A stretch of DNA of 64,000 nucleotides from Cardiocondyla obscurior (Eukaryota > Arthropoda > Insecta > Hymenoptera > Formicidae): contig NC_091888.1 in NCBI RefSeq assembly GCF_019399895.1, positions 2,016,501 to 2,080,500 of the forward strand, given 5' to 3'. This document shows, one piece after another, positions 12,681 through 24,336 of this stretch. The translations under genes and the position numbers were made by a program. The stretch's first letter is position 1, and each line of letters starts with the position of its first letter. The notes under the pieces are model-generated. The model made no database searches. It saw only the letters and a program-made list of their open reading frames with translations, and was not told the DNA's origin.

Positions 12681-15600
12681 CGCGCCTTTCAGCGCAGATT
12701 TCTTTGCGGGAATTTATTTCTTCCTCGCGAGACGGATGTATAATCGCGATGGCAACGTCGTTCGCGGCAAAGACGCCAAAGGAATGCGCCAAGAGGGTCT
12801 TAGGCATCGCCGCGAGTACACCGGAATAATTATTGGATTTTTTCCCGTCGACGTGCAAATTTAACATTTCGCTCGGATAACCAAGACGCGCGTGAACACA
12901 AAGCAATTTGCGGTGAGAGTAAACGCGACGGCGTCACTTCGACGATTCCTTAACTCTCCGAGCTTGGAGCACTCCGCGCTCCCGACATTGCCTCCGAGAT
13001 AAAAAATAAAAAATTACAAAAAATAAAAAAAAACACTCACGACGTAATTACATCATAATCCACCGTGAATCGGCGGTACTTTAATCTCTTTTCAGTTAAT
13101 CTCTTTAACTGAAAACGTTCTGCTGGCCGCTAGTCATGCAGCGAGTGCCCGTTCGCGACGATGCAGAAGTCGCGTGACCACCGCGCTCCGCTAAGTGGCA
13201 ATAAACACGTTTTGGTATTTCAAAAAGTAAAAATGCCGCTCATAAACTCCTCCCTCGCGTTAAATACCTTCGCTTCCGGCCGAGAAACGCTCGCGATCGC
13301 ACATCGTCGCTGGTTTTGTATACGCGAAACCGTCGGGATGACCGGTAGGTAGAGACGCGAAGTAAAAAAAAAAAAAAATAGCGATTATATATAATTAGAT
13401 AAATAACTATCTTTCGTTGCGATCTCGCCGGTTTCCGTTTGGTATACGTAGCGGGCGCCGTGGCCGTCGAAGGAAAGAAACCGTCGCTTTCGAAACCACG
13501 AAATGCGGAGTGTAGGCCAAGGCGCGTGACCGAGTCTGACGCAAATTTAACGGAAATTCGCCGGTGCAGGTCCGATGACCGTGCGCATGCAGTCGGCCGA
13601 TGGCCTACATCTGCGTATAGGCTCATCGCGACTTTTTAATGCTCGACGCCGCGACTAATAAAGTGCGCCGCGTTTCTTTCACGCGCGGAAGGAAAACGAA
13701 AGTGCCGCTAATAACGCAATCGGCGGACGTGCCGGCCGCAAGACCGATTCACGCCCGAACGTCAATGGAAACCTTTTTACAGAAGGCAATTGAGCAAGAG
13801 CCGTGCGAAATTTTGCACGGGACCAGAATACGTAACTCGGAGCGAGGACACGCGAAATTAAAAATAAACTTGAAAGGATTTTAATTTAAACTCATTAAAC
13901 CTCAATGTTATCAACGTAGACTTCGCCGTTCTCCTTTTACCTCTTAGCACCTCTCGCGAAAGAGAGAGGCGGTAAACCCGAAACACCCTCTCCAAGTTGA
14001 TGCCATCATAAGCGATCGATTGGCGAGAAAAGTGCCGATACCATTCTTTTCCGTCGATCTTACAAGCTGCTTCCTTCGCGAAATCATAGCTCGCGAGTCC
14101 CACGTAATCGGCTTAAAGTCTAGTATCGAGCTCGCGTGGAATTGGGTTATCGGGCGCTGCCTAGCCACGTTCGTGGCTAAACAAGTCACAATTCACAATT
14201 TGATCCTCGAGAGCGGGTAATCTCTAGGGGCCGATAATGTGCGAGCGAATCGCTATTTCTCCCTTGTGCGCGCAACGTCCAATTTCGCTTCGTGCACGCC
14301 GAATAATTATAACTGCGACCAAGTTCGGGAGATCACGGAGCTCGAGCGAATGTTTTCCTGCGCCTTGCAGCTCGCGAGAAGAGTCGGTTGAACGTGATGA
14401 ATATGATTCGAGGCAATCTTTCGCGCGGGCGCAATAATTGGCCGGAGCGCGCGGCCGAGGAAACACAGAGATTTCGCGAATCATCCCGCGCGAGTCGCCT
14501 TATCGATGGCGCAAAAGCGCCGGCCGGGTCAAGAAATGCTAGAACGATAATGACTCGACGAATCGAAGCCTCCTTTCTACCGCGGCCGGCAATTCAATCT
14601 CCCGTTCTTCGTTTTCCGGTATTCAGGATAGCCGCAGGTATTACGACGTGAGAAGCTGCTTTTTCACACGTTCTCCTTGGCCGGTCGCCGATGGAAGACC
14701 GGGATGAACCTGGACGCACATACCGCGTTCGCAACGCGCGTTAAAGCTACGGACGGGTCTAGAAAACCTCGCGGAACGACAAAAATCAACTCTCATCGCC
14801 GAGCTCGCGTTAATTACGGATAATAAAAAATATGCGATAAGACGGAATATTATATCTAAATTTTATGAAAATATACGTGATTTGACGACTAATATGCCGC
14901 AATTTTTATTTTACATTTTCCTATCTCCATTTCCTTTAATACAAACATATCAATCCACTCAATAAAGTTATTACCCTACCTACATGAAAATAATAACGTT
15001 CCAGTGAATTGGATTCGCGAGTTAAGATAGCGAACCTTTCAAGCTTCAATCTCGATGACTGAATTTTAATTCCGCTACCCTCTATCGCGAAGTGGAGCGT
15101 CCCTCCGGTCGCAACACCCCGCTCGTAAACGCGAATCGTCGTCGTCGGGGCTTCTGCTCCTCGTCTGCGGCGAATTCCTTTCTGCGCGAGATACGAATTA
15201 ATCCACTTAAACCGGCTCCGTTACCGCTCGCGCGTCTACCGCATACGTCGGTCGGTGACATCACCGTGAGCGCTCGCGGCTCCAAGTTTATTCTTCCTTA
15301 CGTCGGGGCCGGCGGTCTCGCGGGTCTTTTTACCTGACGGTGGCATTCCAGGTGGGGCGCGACTCGCCGCGCGAGGACGCTCTATTCTTGGAGTTCGGAT
15401 CCGTCCGTTAACCGCGACAGCCTCTTTCCTCCCGATGGGACCGCGCGATAGCGAGCGCCGTATGACGTGCCGTACGCGGCGTTCGGCCTCGGCCATGGGA
15501 CGGAACCTCGCGATTCGTCATCTCGGCCGGATGATTTATCACGAGATACTTTCTATCGCGACGCCACGTCGCGCGAGGACCGTCACTTACGAAAGAACGC

Positions 15601-16949
15601 TCCTCTCTTCGAAGACGAGCAAGAAGATCGACCCGACGCGAATTAGATGACCCTCTACGATGACCCCCCCCGATGAAGCGGCTCGCCGCACGATGACTTC
15701 GTGGCGAAAAACATTCGTGGAAATCACGACGGTGCTCCCTCACGCCCCTCGGTCTCGACAATTATCACATTTTCGAGCAGATCGGAGGAGATATTCGCGA
15801 GCCGTACAACTGGCATATTAAGACTTATAGAGAAAGAAAAAAAAAAAAAAATGAATTCGTCGACACCTTCTTAAACAACGAGACGTTGAATTTTAATGAA
15901 AAGCATAAAAGGTGACGAGATATAATTATAGCAAACCTAATAACGGAAAATACGAGCTTTCTCGTTTGAAATGTACGTCGGTGATAAATAATTGAAAGCG
16001 ATAGGCGTTCGTTCGAAGTTGATTGCGGCCCGAGAGCCATCCGCAATTGATTATCGATTGCAATTTATTACGATAACATTATTATGACGTCTAGAAAGTT
16101 GCCCGGCCGTCGGAGCTGGTTAAACGTGGCTGCGTTACTTGCCAGTTTTCTTGGGTCTTTGGCCGAGCGACAGGAATAAAGACATTACGCTTCATCGATA
16201 GTAACGGCGGTCGGGGGTTTAAAAACACCTGGCACACGATGGCGGAAACGCTGCAGCTCGACGTCCTACGTGCGCGATGCGAGTGGACGAGCTCGTAACA
16301 AAAGTGCCCTGGCAACGGGTCTCTCTCCAAGGTGTGGTCGACGGATCGACGATCTAACGCTCTCGATCTATTCGCCGGCCGGTCGGGTCAACTCCCCCCT
16401 CCCACCCCTGATAGCGAATAAATACTGAAATCATAGAACAATCGCGGCTGGGCCCTATTCTTCCGCAATGCCGGTGTTTTATGAGCCCACGGTACACACC
16501 GATATGCACCGATGGTTTCTCCGCTCCTCATAACGCGCTCTACGTTACGTTACGTCATCCGCCGAGGACGGCGTGCATTTTCTATTAAATAACTGTCGTA
16601 CGCTTCCTCGTCCGGTTCTCTGCTACGTAAATCATTCACCCTCCCGACACGACGGGGCGTCGAAAACCGACAGTGTGCCGTTAAGCCTTTGTCTCGCGAC
16701 GTCGCGTGGTGTTCCCAGGGTGTTCGAATCCTCGAGCGCGTCCCGTCAGTGCGCTTCAATATGTTCTTACATCGTTATCGATATTTTTCATTGTCGCACC
16801 AAACACGGGTATAAATGTTCGAGAAAAACATCCGCGACTGCGTAACTGATGATCAAAGCGACGTTAACGAATGCATTCAAGATGCATCGCGAGTCGGATT
16901 CGCGGGGCGGCGGTAATTTCCGCGGGATCGAGAGTCAAATCGCCGTGGG

Positions 16950-16973
16950 AAAAAAAAAAAAAAAAAAAAAAAA
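16950..16973. repeat. Poly(A) tract, 24 nt
   Basis: Homopolymer run followed by GAAAAGAAAG-type purines. A similar tract of 21 A lies at 17407-17427. Confidence 0.9.
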
Positions 16974-19900
16974 GAAAAGAAAGAACCGTGGAGCCGAAAT
17001 AAAGTCGCGATTTTGTTCGCCGCGCCGATCGTGACGGCTAGTGAATAACATCTCCGCCCTCCTCCCCTTCTTCCTTCATTACACTTTTTATTAAACACAT
17101 CTCAGGAATTCGGCTCGGTCGTCGAGCGGCCTTGACTCGGGTCGACTAAGCATGACTTCGTTAATTACAGAGCTGCCAGCGGATCGTTCTTTGCCGGCCG
17201 TTTTCCCTCCAGGCGCCTCCTTCCCCCCTCCGCGCCCGCTTTGTCGTACCCTTTTCACGCCGATGTTACAGTCGGCTCCCTTTGCGGGGATTAGAGAACC
17301 CCGCAGACCGTCTTGAGGCGCATAAACACGCGTTAATACACTCTTAAGGTCCCCTTTACGGGAACGCCAATCTGCCTCTTCTCCCGAGCGATGAGAAAAA
17401 CGAAAGAAAAAAAAAAAAAAAAAAAAAGCGCGAAAGTAACCGGAACCCCGGTCGCCCCCCCGCGTCGCGGCGAGCTAATGAACTCGACGACCGCGGAGGT
17501 CGATATCTCTCATAAAACGTTACAAAGTGCTGTCGCTGATTGCCGGCCGCGTTCGTCGCGCACGCGACGAAGAAAGGAAGCTGCTTCGAGACGAGATAAA
17601 AATACTCCGCCGGCGCGTCGCTCTGGGAATCGAGTAATGATTCTTGCAACTTTGACGTGCGTGCCATTCGTTTCACCGGGGGAACGGTATAAAGTATCGT
17701 AACGCGCCGGGCCACAGGAGATGCTACACGTGAACGAAAAAATATCGAAGAGAAAGAAAGAAAGAAAGAGAAAGAGAGAGAAAGAGAAAAAAAAAAAAGA
17801 GATTGATCGCAGACGATGCAGCACGGTCGAAAAAAATGCGAGGCGTGCTCTGGGAGACAAACGTAAATTGTAACGAGAATAATTTGCGGCACACTCATTT
17901 CGGCGAGTGGAAATCGTGTCTGGGAACCGACTTCCTCATTGCCGGACACCTACGCGTCTCCCCGTCGTAGCGACATTCCTCCCGAGTTTCTTTTAACAGC
18001 GACGATAAATCATCGGAAGCCGGCGTTCCCGCGCGGAGCTATCCATCCGGAAAACTCATTACGGCGCTCGTTCGGAGGTAATCGAAGTCGTTCGATTGAC
18101 TCCTCGCGTTAGAATTAACTCGACAGCGTGCTCAAGCCGTTCATTAAATCACGCGAATCGACGTGGAAAGACGCCTCACGCCTGAAAATTGACGGGACGT
18201 TTGCAGCGCGAGAAAACGCCGCGGGTCGCGAGATCACCAGCTATTGTTGTGGCAGTCAGTCTCTTTCTCATCAGCGCAGCTATTTTTAACGTCAGCGAAA
18301 AAAAGGTGGGGAAAAGGGAACGTAATATCGAGGTAAGAAAAAAAAACGCCGCGTAGGAATCCGCCGACGGAGAATTAAGTTCTTCGAAACGTACAAAACG
18401 CAACGTGCGATCGTGCTGATGGCGGAGAGCCGGCATCCGGCGCAAGGCGGACCTCGCATCCGGTTCAAGAGGGGGAAAAAAAAACGAATAACAGCCTTGC
18501 ATTCAAGTGCAAATCATTTCGCAGCATTGTGCGATGCTCGCGGGACCTCGACCGTGGTACAATAGTTCAAGTGTCGGTTAGGTCGCGCCGCCCGCGACTA
18601 ATTGTCGACGTTTTGCGTCAACGACAGGGAAGATATGCCGGAGGCGCTTTAGGAAAAGCCCATTTCGTGAGTTACAACGCGGCGACGAGGATCCGGGTAA
18701 AGTTTTCGTCCGGAGCACGGGCTTTCGGAGGAGAGTCGCTCGCCCGTTCGCAACGCGGTTTCACCTGAAGGCAGACGCACCGAAAGGCAGGACGCGCGAG
18801 AAGTAATTGCGCGCAAGCACGGCCGAAGAATCCGGAATATTTAAGGCACATGCATTATGCATTATCTCAATTAAATTACCCTGGACGATCGCGCCGTATA
18901 CGCGGACGATTTTTCGACGCCTGGACCGGTGCACGCCGAGCTTTATGTATCGCAACAAATTTTCTTTCTGTTGCGGAATTAGCTATAATAGTAGGCGCGG
19001 CGGAACGAGCGCGTTGAACGTCGAAATAATAAAGTGCGGGGTAGGCCTCATCCTCTCTCCGCGTACGGGGGGCTAATTTCCCGGTTCCATTATTACGACG
19101 AGTAGTTTGGCCAGAGATTCAATCTTGCGATCTTCCTAGCAAAATATTTACATAATGCCGGCGATTGGCCAGCGTTCAATCGCATCCGCAACGTATAAGT
19201 TGTAATTTGTGGGGTCGGCTACTCTGGGAAATCGCTCGCGGTCACCTACACCCTGTGTATCTCGTCTAGACAAAGCGCGCCGCCAACGAGCGCCCGATAA
19301 CAAATCGCCCAGTGTATTGAACATGCGTAAATATAATAATCGCTCAAAAGAGGAAGAATTAGTTTTTAGCTGAGAATTTAATTGACCGATTTACTCTCGT
19401 TTCCTTCACAAATTCCATTAAGTAGCCCGAAACGGACGTTTTAATTCGCAATACCATACTTTCTCCGAGTTTTTTGGTTTTGATCCAACTAATCTCATTT
19501 ATCTATCGATATTACACATAATTTCGAGTACAAAAAGAAAAAGCGGTTAAAAAAAAACAACCGTGGAATCGTGGAGGAAGTACGGCGATTTGCGATTGCG
19601 AAGACCGAGATTGCGAGCAAGAGAGACAGAAAAAACTGATTACAATAAGTTGAATCGCAATTTACACGATCATTAAAAATAATTAAAAGTCAGTGTCGGG
19701 ACTTTCTTTCTTACCGAAATTCCTCGCTTCTTGCTCGGCACAAACGCGCGATCGATTAAAACGTTGGCGCGCCGAGGAGGGTTCACGTACGAGAACGAAA
19801 AGATCGGAGGGAGGTAAAGGAGAAATGCACTCGAGTCAAACGTGCGTATTCATTATCGAAGTAGCAGATTTTACCGTCAGGAATTCTCGACGCGATCGCA

Positions 19901-20234
19901 ATTCGACTCGCACGTGATCGTCATAGAAGCGAGTCGGTCTCGCGGAAGCGCTAGCGGAGGCCCGGCGACCCTGAGAATTGACCGAGGGGTCCCTTGACTC
20001 TTTCCGTCGATCGAGCGCGTATGGAGACGATAAATCGCGAGACGTCGCGCGCGCTAAAGCACCGATATAGATAGCCGTGGAATCCCATTGAACGGCCGCG
20101 GCCGAGACGGATGGCAGCCGCGCCGCGAGCTTTCGCACGCTGCTAACGAACGCGTCCTCCACCGAGGCGATCAATGAATGCCAATCATTCATTGGCGCCA
20201 CTGCTACCCCGCGGACGTTAAGGATCTTCCTCCG

Positions 20235-20735
20235 TTATGGAAGTACGACGGAAAAAACTTTGCGGACACCTGCCTGCGCCGTTAACGATTTTTTGCCAAT
20301 TACATAAAGGTCTATCGAATTATAAATATTAATCGTGCATGTGAGAAAATATAAAGTAAATCCAGAGGACTTACTTTTATATCCAGCCTCGCGGTTTACA
20401 GGCCTCTCGCATTCTACGTCATGTATCTGGTCTTTTTGTATGCAGTCAAAGCACACAGAATTACACCCAAGAATTTCGTGCTGACACAACTGCCGTTCGA
20501 CCACGTCAGACGCGAGGCGCAACACCATGGCCTGCTGATTCATGACACCTTGAGCAACCACCTGAACGCCTTTCACAAAATCTACCGGTGACGAGAAACT
20601 GATAAAGAAATTGCGTAAAATTTGCAAGCTAGCGACTCGTGTGACACTCGAAAAATATAAACTGATTTCTTCTTCGGAAGTCAGCCCCGAAAACCGGCCG
20701 ATTACGCGATCGTGACGAAAGTATTGTATCAGCAG
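20235..20735 (-). CDS. Candidate exon(s) of an unrecognised Cys-containing protein
   Basis: A minus-strand block from a TTCCTAACAG acceptor (exon start 20735) to TATAAAA|GTAAGT (exon end 20375) is open for 120 codons in one frame. It reads with low arginine and about one third G-initial codons, unlike the Arg/Ser-rich chance frames elsewhere. It includes RVIGRFSGLTSEEEISLYF, then VVERQLCQHEILGC and NSVCFDCIQKDQIHDVEC, a cluster of five cysteines and a histidine. A 105-nt intron could then join GGCAG|GTGTCC (20269), ending at TAA 20235 after SVRKVFSVVLP. An acceptor four bases earlier (exon start 20273) is also possible. Upstream, a 36-nt exon at 20827-20792 after a strong pyrimidine tract is conceivable, but its 56-nt intron is very short. 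No start codon or family was found. It could be a gene nested in the kinase intron, a decayed gene, or chance. Confidence 0.38.
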   Translation of the reverse strand: MLIQYFRHDRVIGRFSGLTSEEEISLYFSSVTRVASLQILRNFFISFSSPVDFVKGVQVVAQGVMNQQAMVLRLASDVVERQLCQHEILGCNSVCFDCIQKDQIHDVECERPVNREAGYKSKSSGFTLYFLTCTINIYNSIDLYVIGKKSLTAQAGVRKVFSVVLP

Positions 20736-21211
20736 CTGTTAGGAATGTAAATACTTTTATTCGTGCATTTGTTACGTTCCGATTTGCTTACGCAAGAATC
20801 AGTTGCGGGAATCGTGCAGTGATAAAGCTACAAGGACGAAGCCAAGCAAGATAAAAATGTTCAAAAAAAGAAAAAAAAGCGAGAGAGGTTACTGACTCCG
20901 TTGAGTCATAAGATGGTTCAAACACGGTACCGCGCCAACCGTCGCTCGCTATGCATTGTGCGTGCAGGTAGTGCGTCGAGGGCCGAGAACGATGAATATC
21001 TACGCGTGAGTCACGTGGGAAGCATGCGTGAAACTATTCGTCGGCAGGTTCGGCGGTTACTAGTCGAGTCTCTGTCCCTCGTCTTTGCCGACAAGTTCCC
21101 ATTTGCACGAGGACGTGATAAAGAAAGTCGTCAAGATCGCGATAACGCCTAATTTAGTAGTATATTTTAATATCGACTAAAATATGATAATAGAGCCGTT
21201 ACAAAACTGTT

Positions 21212-21235
<24 letters not shown>
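21212..21235. repeat. Poly(A) tract, 24 nt
   Basis: Homopolymer run in an AT-rich patch about 0.4 kb upstream (minus sense) of the 20.8-kb candidate exon. Confidence 0.9.
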
Positions 21236-21244
<9 letters not shown>

Positions 21245-22648
21245 CATACTCCATCTGTCTCTCCGCTGAAATCTATCTTCCTCGCAGAATATTAATACAG
21301 ACTGCTGTATTTCAAATATTGACCCGTCTGGAATAATGCATATATGTCGTGATAACAAAAAATAATAATATAATTTCTCTCAAAAAATTTCGTGACAGGG
21401 TGATCGGCACCTGTAGCTTTTATAGTCTCGTCCTTTACTAATAAAAGAAAAAAACGAACGAAGCGGATGCACGTTTCCTCGAAGCACTCCGTATAATGCG
21501 CGCTCTTAACATGGAACGCAGCGATGTTCCGCGACGTCGTCGCGGTTGAATATTTCACCGGCGCTATTCATCGATCGGCATCTACCAGTCGCTGAATGCG
21601 ACAATCCGGCGACAACCGGGTACAACGGACCCCGGATCGGCGTGTGACGTGCATTCGAAAATCCGACGTGACTTCTCGCGTGACGTGGGATCGGGGATCA
21701 AATGCTAAGCGAGATCTAGAAGCAATTAGAAGACGAGGCGAACGACGTTCCTCAACGGTTATTATCAGGCACGCGAGATAACGGACTGGATGTTCAAGCA
21801 GGTATTCACTCAACTTCGCGCTATTACGAGAAATGTTACCCCGGTACGCTAATGGGTGTTAATGTCGCGAGGCGGATGTCGTGGCAGCCGGTTCAGGTAC
21901 TTAAAACGAATTTACAAGTTAGAGGAGAGGGCAGTCTACCTTGAAGCATCGAAAATTAATATTTAACTTAACTGCAACGTTTTAACAGAAATGTATCTCT
22001 AAGTATTAAAATTAAAATTCGAAAAAATATATAAAATTATAAATTATGAAAGAGTAAATGAGAAATAAAGCTTTGACTCTCTTTATGTTTAATACAAATT
22101 AAAAAGATCTTAAAACTTAAATATAATATTCGATTTTATGAATATGTGTTTGCAAAGTGTCAAGATTCATGACTGATCTCCCTTCCCCCAATATAACTTT
22201 CCGAATAAAAGTGAGCAGCTTGATGAGTTCGTATGTAATAAACACCGTAATCCTGATGCCGTTTCATTTTCTTGCCGGGTCAGGAGCTTAACGGACTGTT
22301 TCGGAGGGTCCGTCCCCACATTCAGAAGTAGATTTCTCCTCTCTCGATCCCGGCGCGATATGTCGGGATACAAAGAGAAATGATGTAGTGAGATATGTGC
22401 GAATTCGAAAGGAAAGAAAACCACAATAGCTACTTTCTTTTGGCAAAGGAGGCACAGGGAGAAATTTTTGAGAGCGCTTGTCATTTTAACGAAAAATATA
22501 AGGCTCTGTAAAAAGGACGAAATTTCATAATAATTTAATAAATCAAACCTTATTGTTTACGTTCTAATCGATTAGTAAAAGTAAATTTTAATCAAATTTT
22601 AAACTCTTGGCAAGCGCGCCGGAACTAATGGAACTATTTTAAAAAAAC

Positions 22649-22674
22649 AAAAAAAAAAAAAAAAAAAAAAAAAA
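22649..22674. repeat. Poly(A) tract, 26 nt
   Basis: Preceded by a 7-A run and one C. No retrotransposon body or flanking duplication recognised. Confidence 0.9.
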
Positions 22675-24316
22675 GAAACTGTTTCCCATGAAATCGTTTG
22701 ACTAGTTCACGGCAGAAAATTGGTATTTATTTGATCACGCCGCCAATTACCAAGTGCTATGTCATAAAGCGTAAAAGAAGATAGACTGCTGTTGTTTGCT
22801 ACGCGTGCACACTCGATTTTCGCGGTCAAAACCTTTCGCGGAGGATTTGCTGTCAGGAATGCCTTCTTCGAAGTGAAGAAGGGCGCTTTTACTGCGCTCA
22901 TTCCCTTTCGTTTCGCGCCCTTGCGGCACTGAACGCGCCGAGAAAGATCGTAGGTCGTGCCTCGTCGCCGACTGAAGAGCATGTGTTTTCAACAGCTGTA
23001 GGGAGAAAACTTGTTTCGCGAACTCTAAAAGTGCGAGAACCCATTCCCGAGGAATCTGCGAGTTTAAATCGTCCTGTTAAGGCTCGACGATGCCGCTTTG
23101 TCGCAAAGGACTAATCTATTATATTAACATATTCTCAACTCGTAACTATGTAAATAATAAAAAAAAAAAAAAAATGGGGAAATAAATTAAAATATAATTT
23201 AAATTTCAAAATGCGCAATACGAAAAAGGTTAGCCGTAAAACAGTTAAACGATTTCGATGATTAATTCAGAATAGAAAATTTATGGTGCCGATGCACAAT
23301 CATAATGTTCCCAATGGCCCAATCTACATGAGAAATTGGCGCGCGTTCGTAATTACGGAAATTTGCCTCGACCGGCGGAGAGCAGCTCGATATCTCGAGG
23401 ACGCAGTTTTACTTCCGATTGTTACGCCAACCTTCGGTCGTTATATCGGGTTGTGACTTAATGAAGAGATATTCAATGGAGCAACGGAGAACGCGCGCGC
23501 GCCGTTCAGTTATTTGTCCATCCTTAATCAGTCACGTACCGTACGTAATGCCTCGAGGCGATTCTAAAGGAAGAGACGTGACGTCATTTGCTCCGAGATA
23601 CACATGAATCACATATGAGGCGCGATCATTATCGACTCGTTCGCGTTACGTGCCCGTCACTTATGTAGGCCGTCCCAATTATCAGAGACTTCGGCAATTT
23701 GCTCTAATACTGTCAACTTATTCCAGCGTTAGTTTTAACAATGACGGCGATGACACTCGCGACACCGAGTCAAACGTCGACGATGGATCAACTATTCTAT
23801 GTCTAAGTATTAAAAATTTATCTCGCAGAAAGCGTCGATGAATTCCAAACGGTCGTTGCATTAATAATTTATTGCAATCTAGGAGGTCTACGGATGGTAT
23901 TTTCCAAATAATTAAGCTTTAAGTTTTTTGATCGATCTTAAGAGACTCAAAATGACCGGCCGTAATGTCGCGCAAGTATCCTCATCCGGTCCTGTCGTTT
24001 GATGACAATCTCGAACGACAGAGGTGCACCAGGTTACGGATAAACGTGGCTAACCTTCATCCATGGACCGTTACTCTGCCCCGTCGAGCCCCCCGGCTAC
24101 GGGTTATTCAGGTCTCTGGGTCCCCCATCGTCGGCGACCACGACGAGAGGTGAAGACACGGCGTCGTCTCACGTGAGGAGCCGCAACATCACCTCCTACT
24201 TCCTTCATCTTTGTGTGACTTTGCGATCCTCGAGACCGGTAGCCACCGCCGACGGAGAAGCGGCGACACGATCGTCGGCGAAATAATATACGCCTGAATT
24301 CTATCTCCCGTCGCAA

Positions 24317-24336
24317 TTTTTTTTTTTTTTTTTTTT
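24317..24336. repeat. Poly(T) tract, 20 nt
   Basis: Second of the two plus-strand T runs of 20 or more; no adjacent gene. Confidence 0.9.

Larger units (their letters stand above)
4357..20234 (-). other. Kinase intron 1 continued: no supported exon
   Basis: About 15.9 kb of CpG-rich non-coding DNA with chance frames (for example 10244-10897 minus) and A tracts at 6703-6722, 16950-16973 and 17407-17427. It also holds (CTCG)n at 7795-7818, (GGC)n at 12656-12680, and a 20-bp perfect palindrome at 10681-10700. AT-rich islands lie near 7400-7450, 8580-8900, 9160-9250 and 14820-14960. A frame at 19836-20201 minus follows a CAG acceptor in the right phase for the 20.4-kb candidate exon, but lacks a pyrimidine tract. 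Confidence 0.45.

Noticed and set aside
16715..16745. Possible tRNA B box (GTTCGAATCC)
   Set aside because: Flanking bases do not form a T-arm stem and no A box or cloverleaf is seen.
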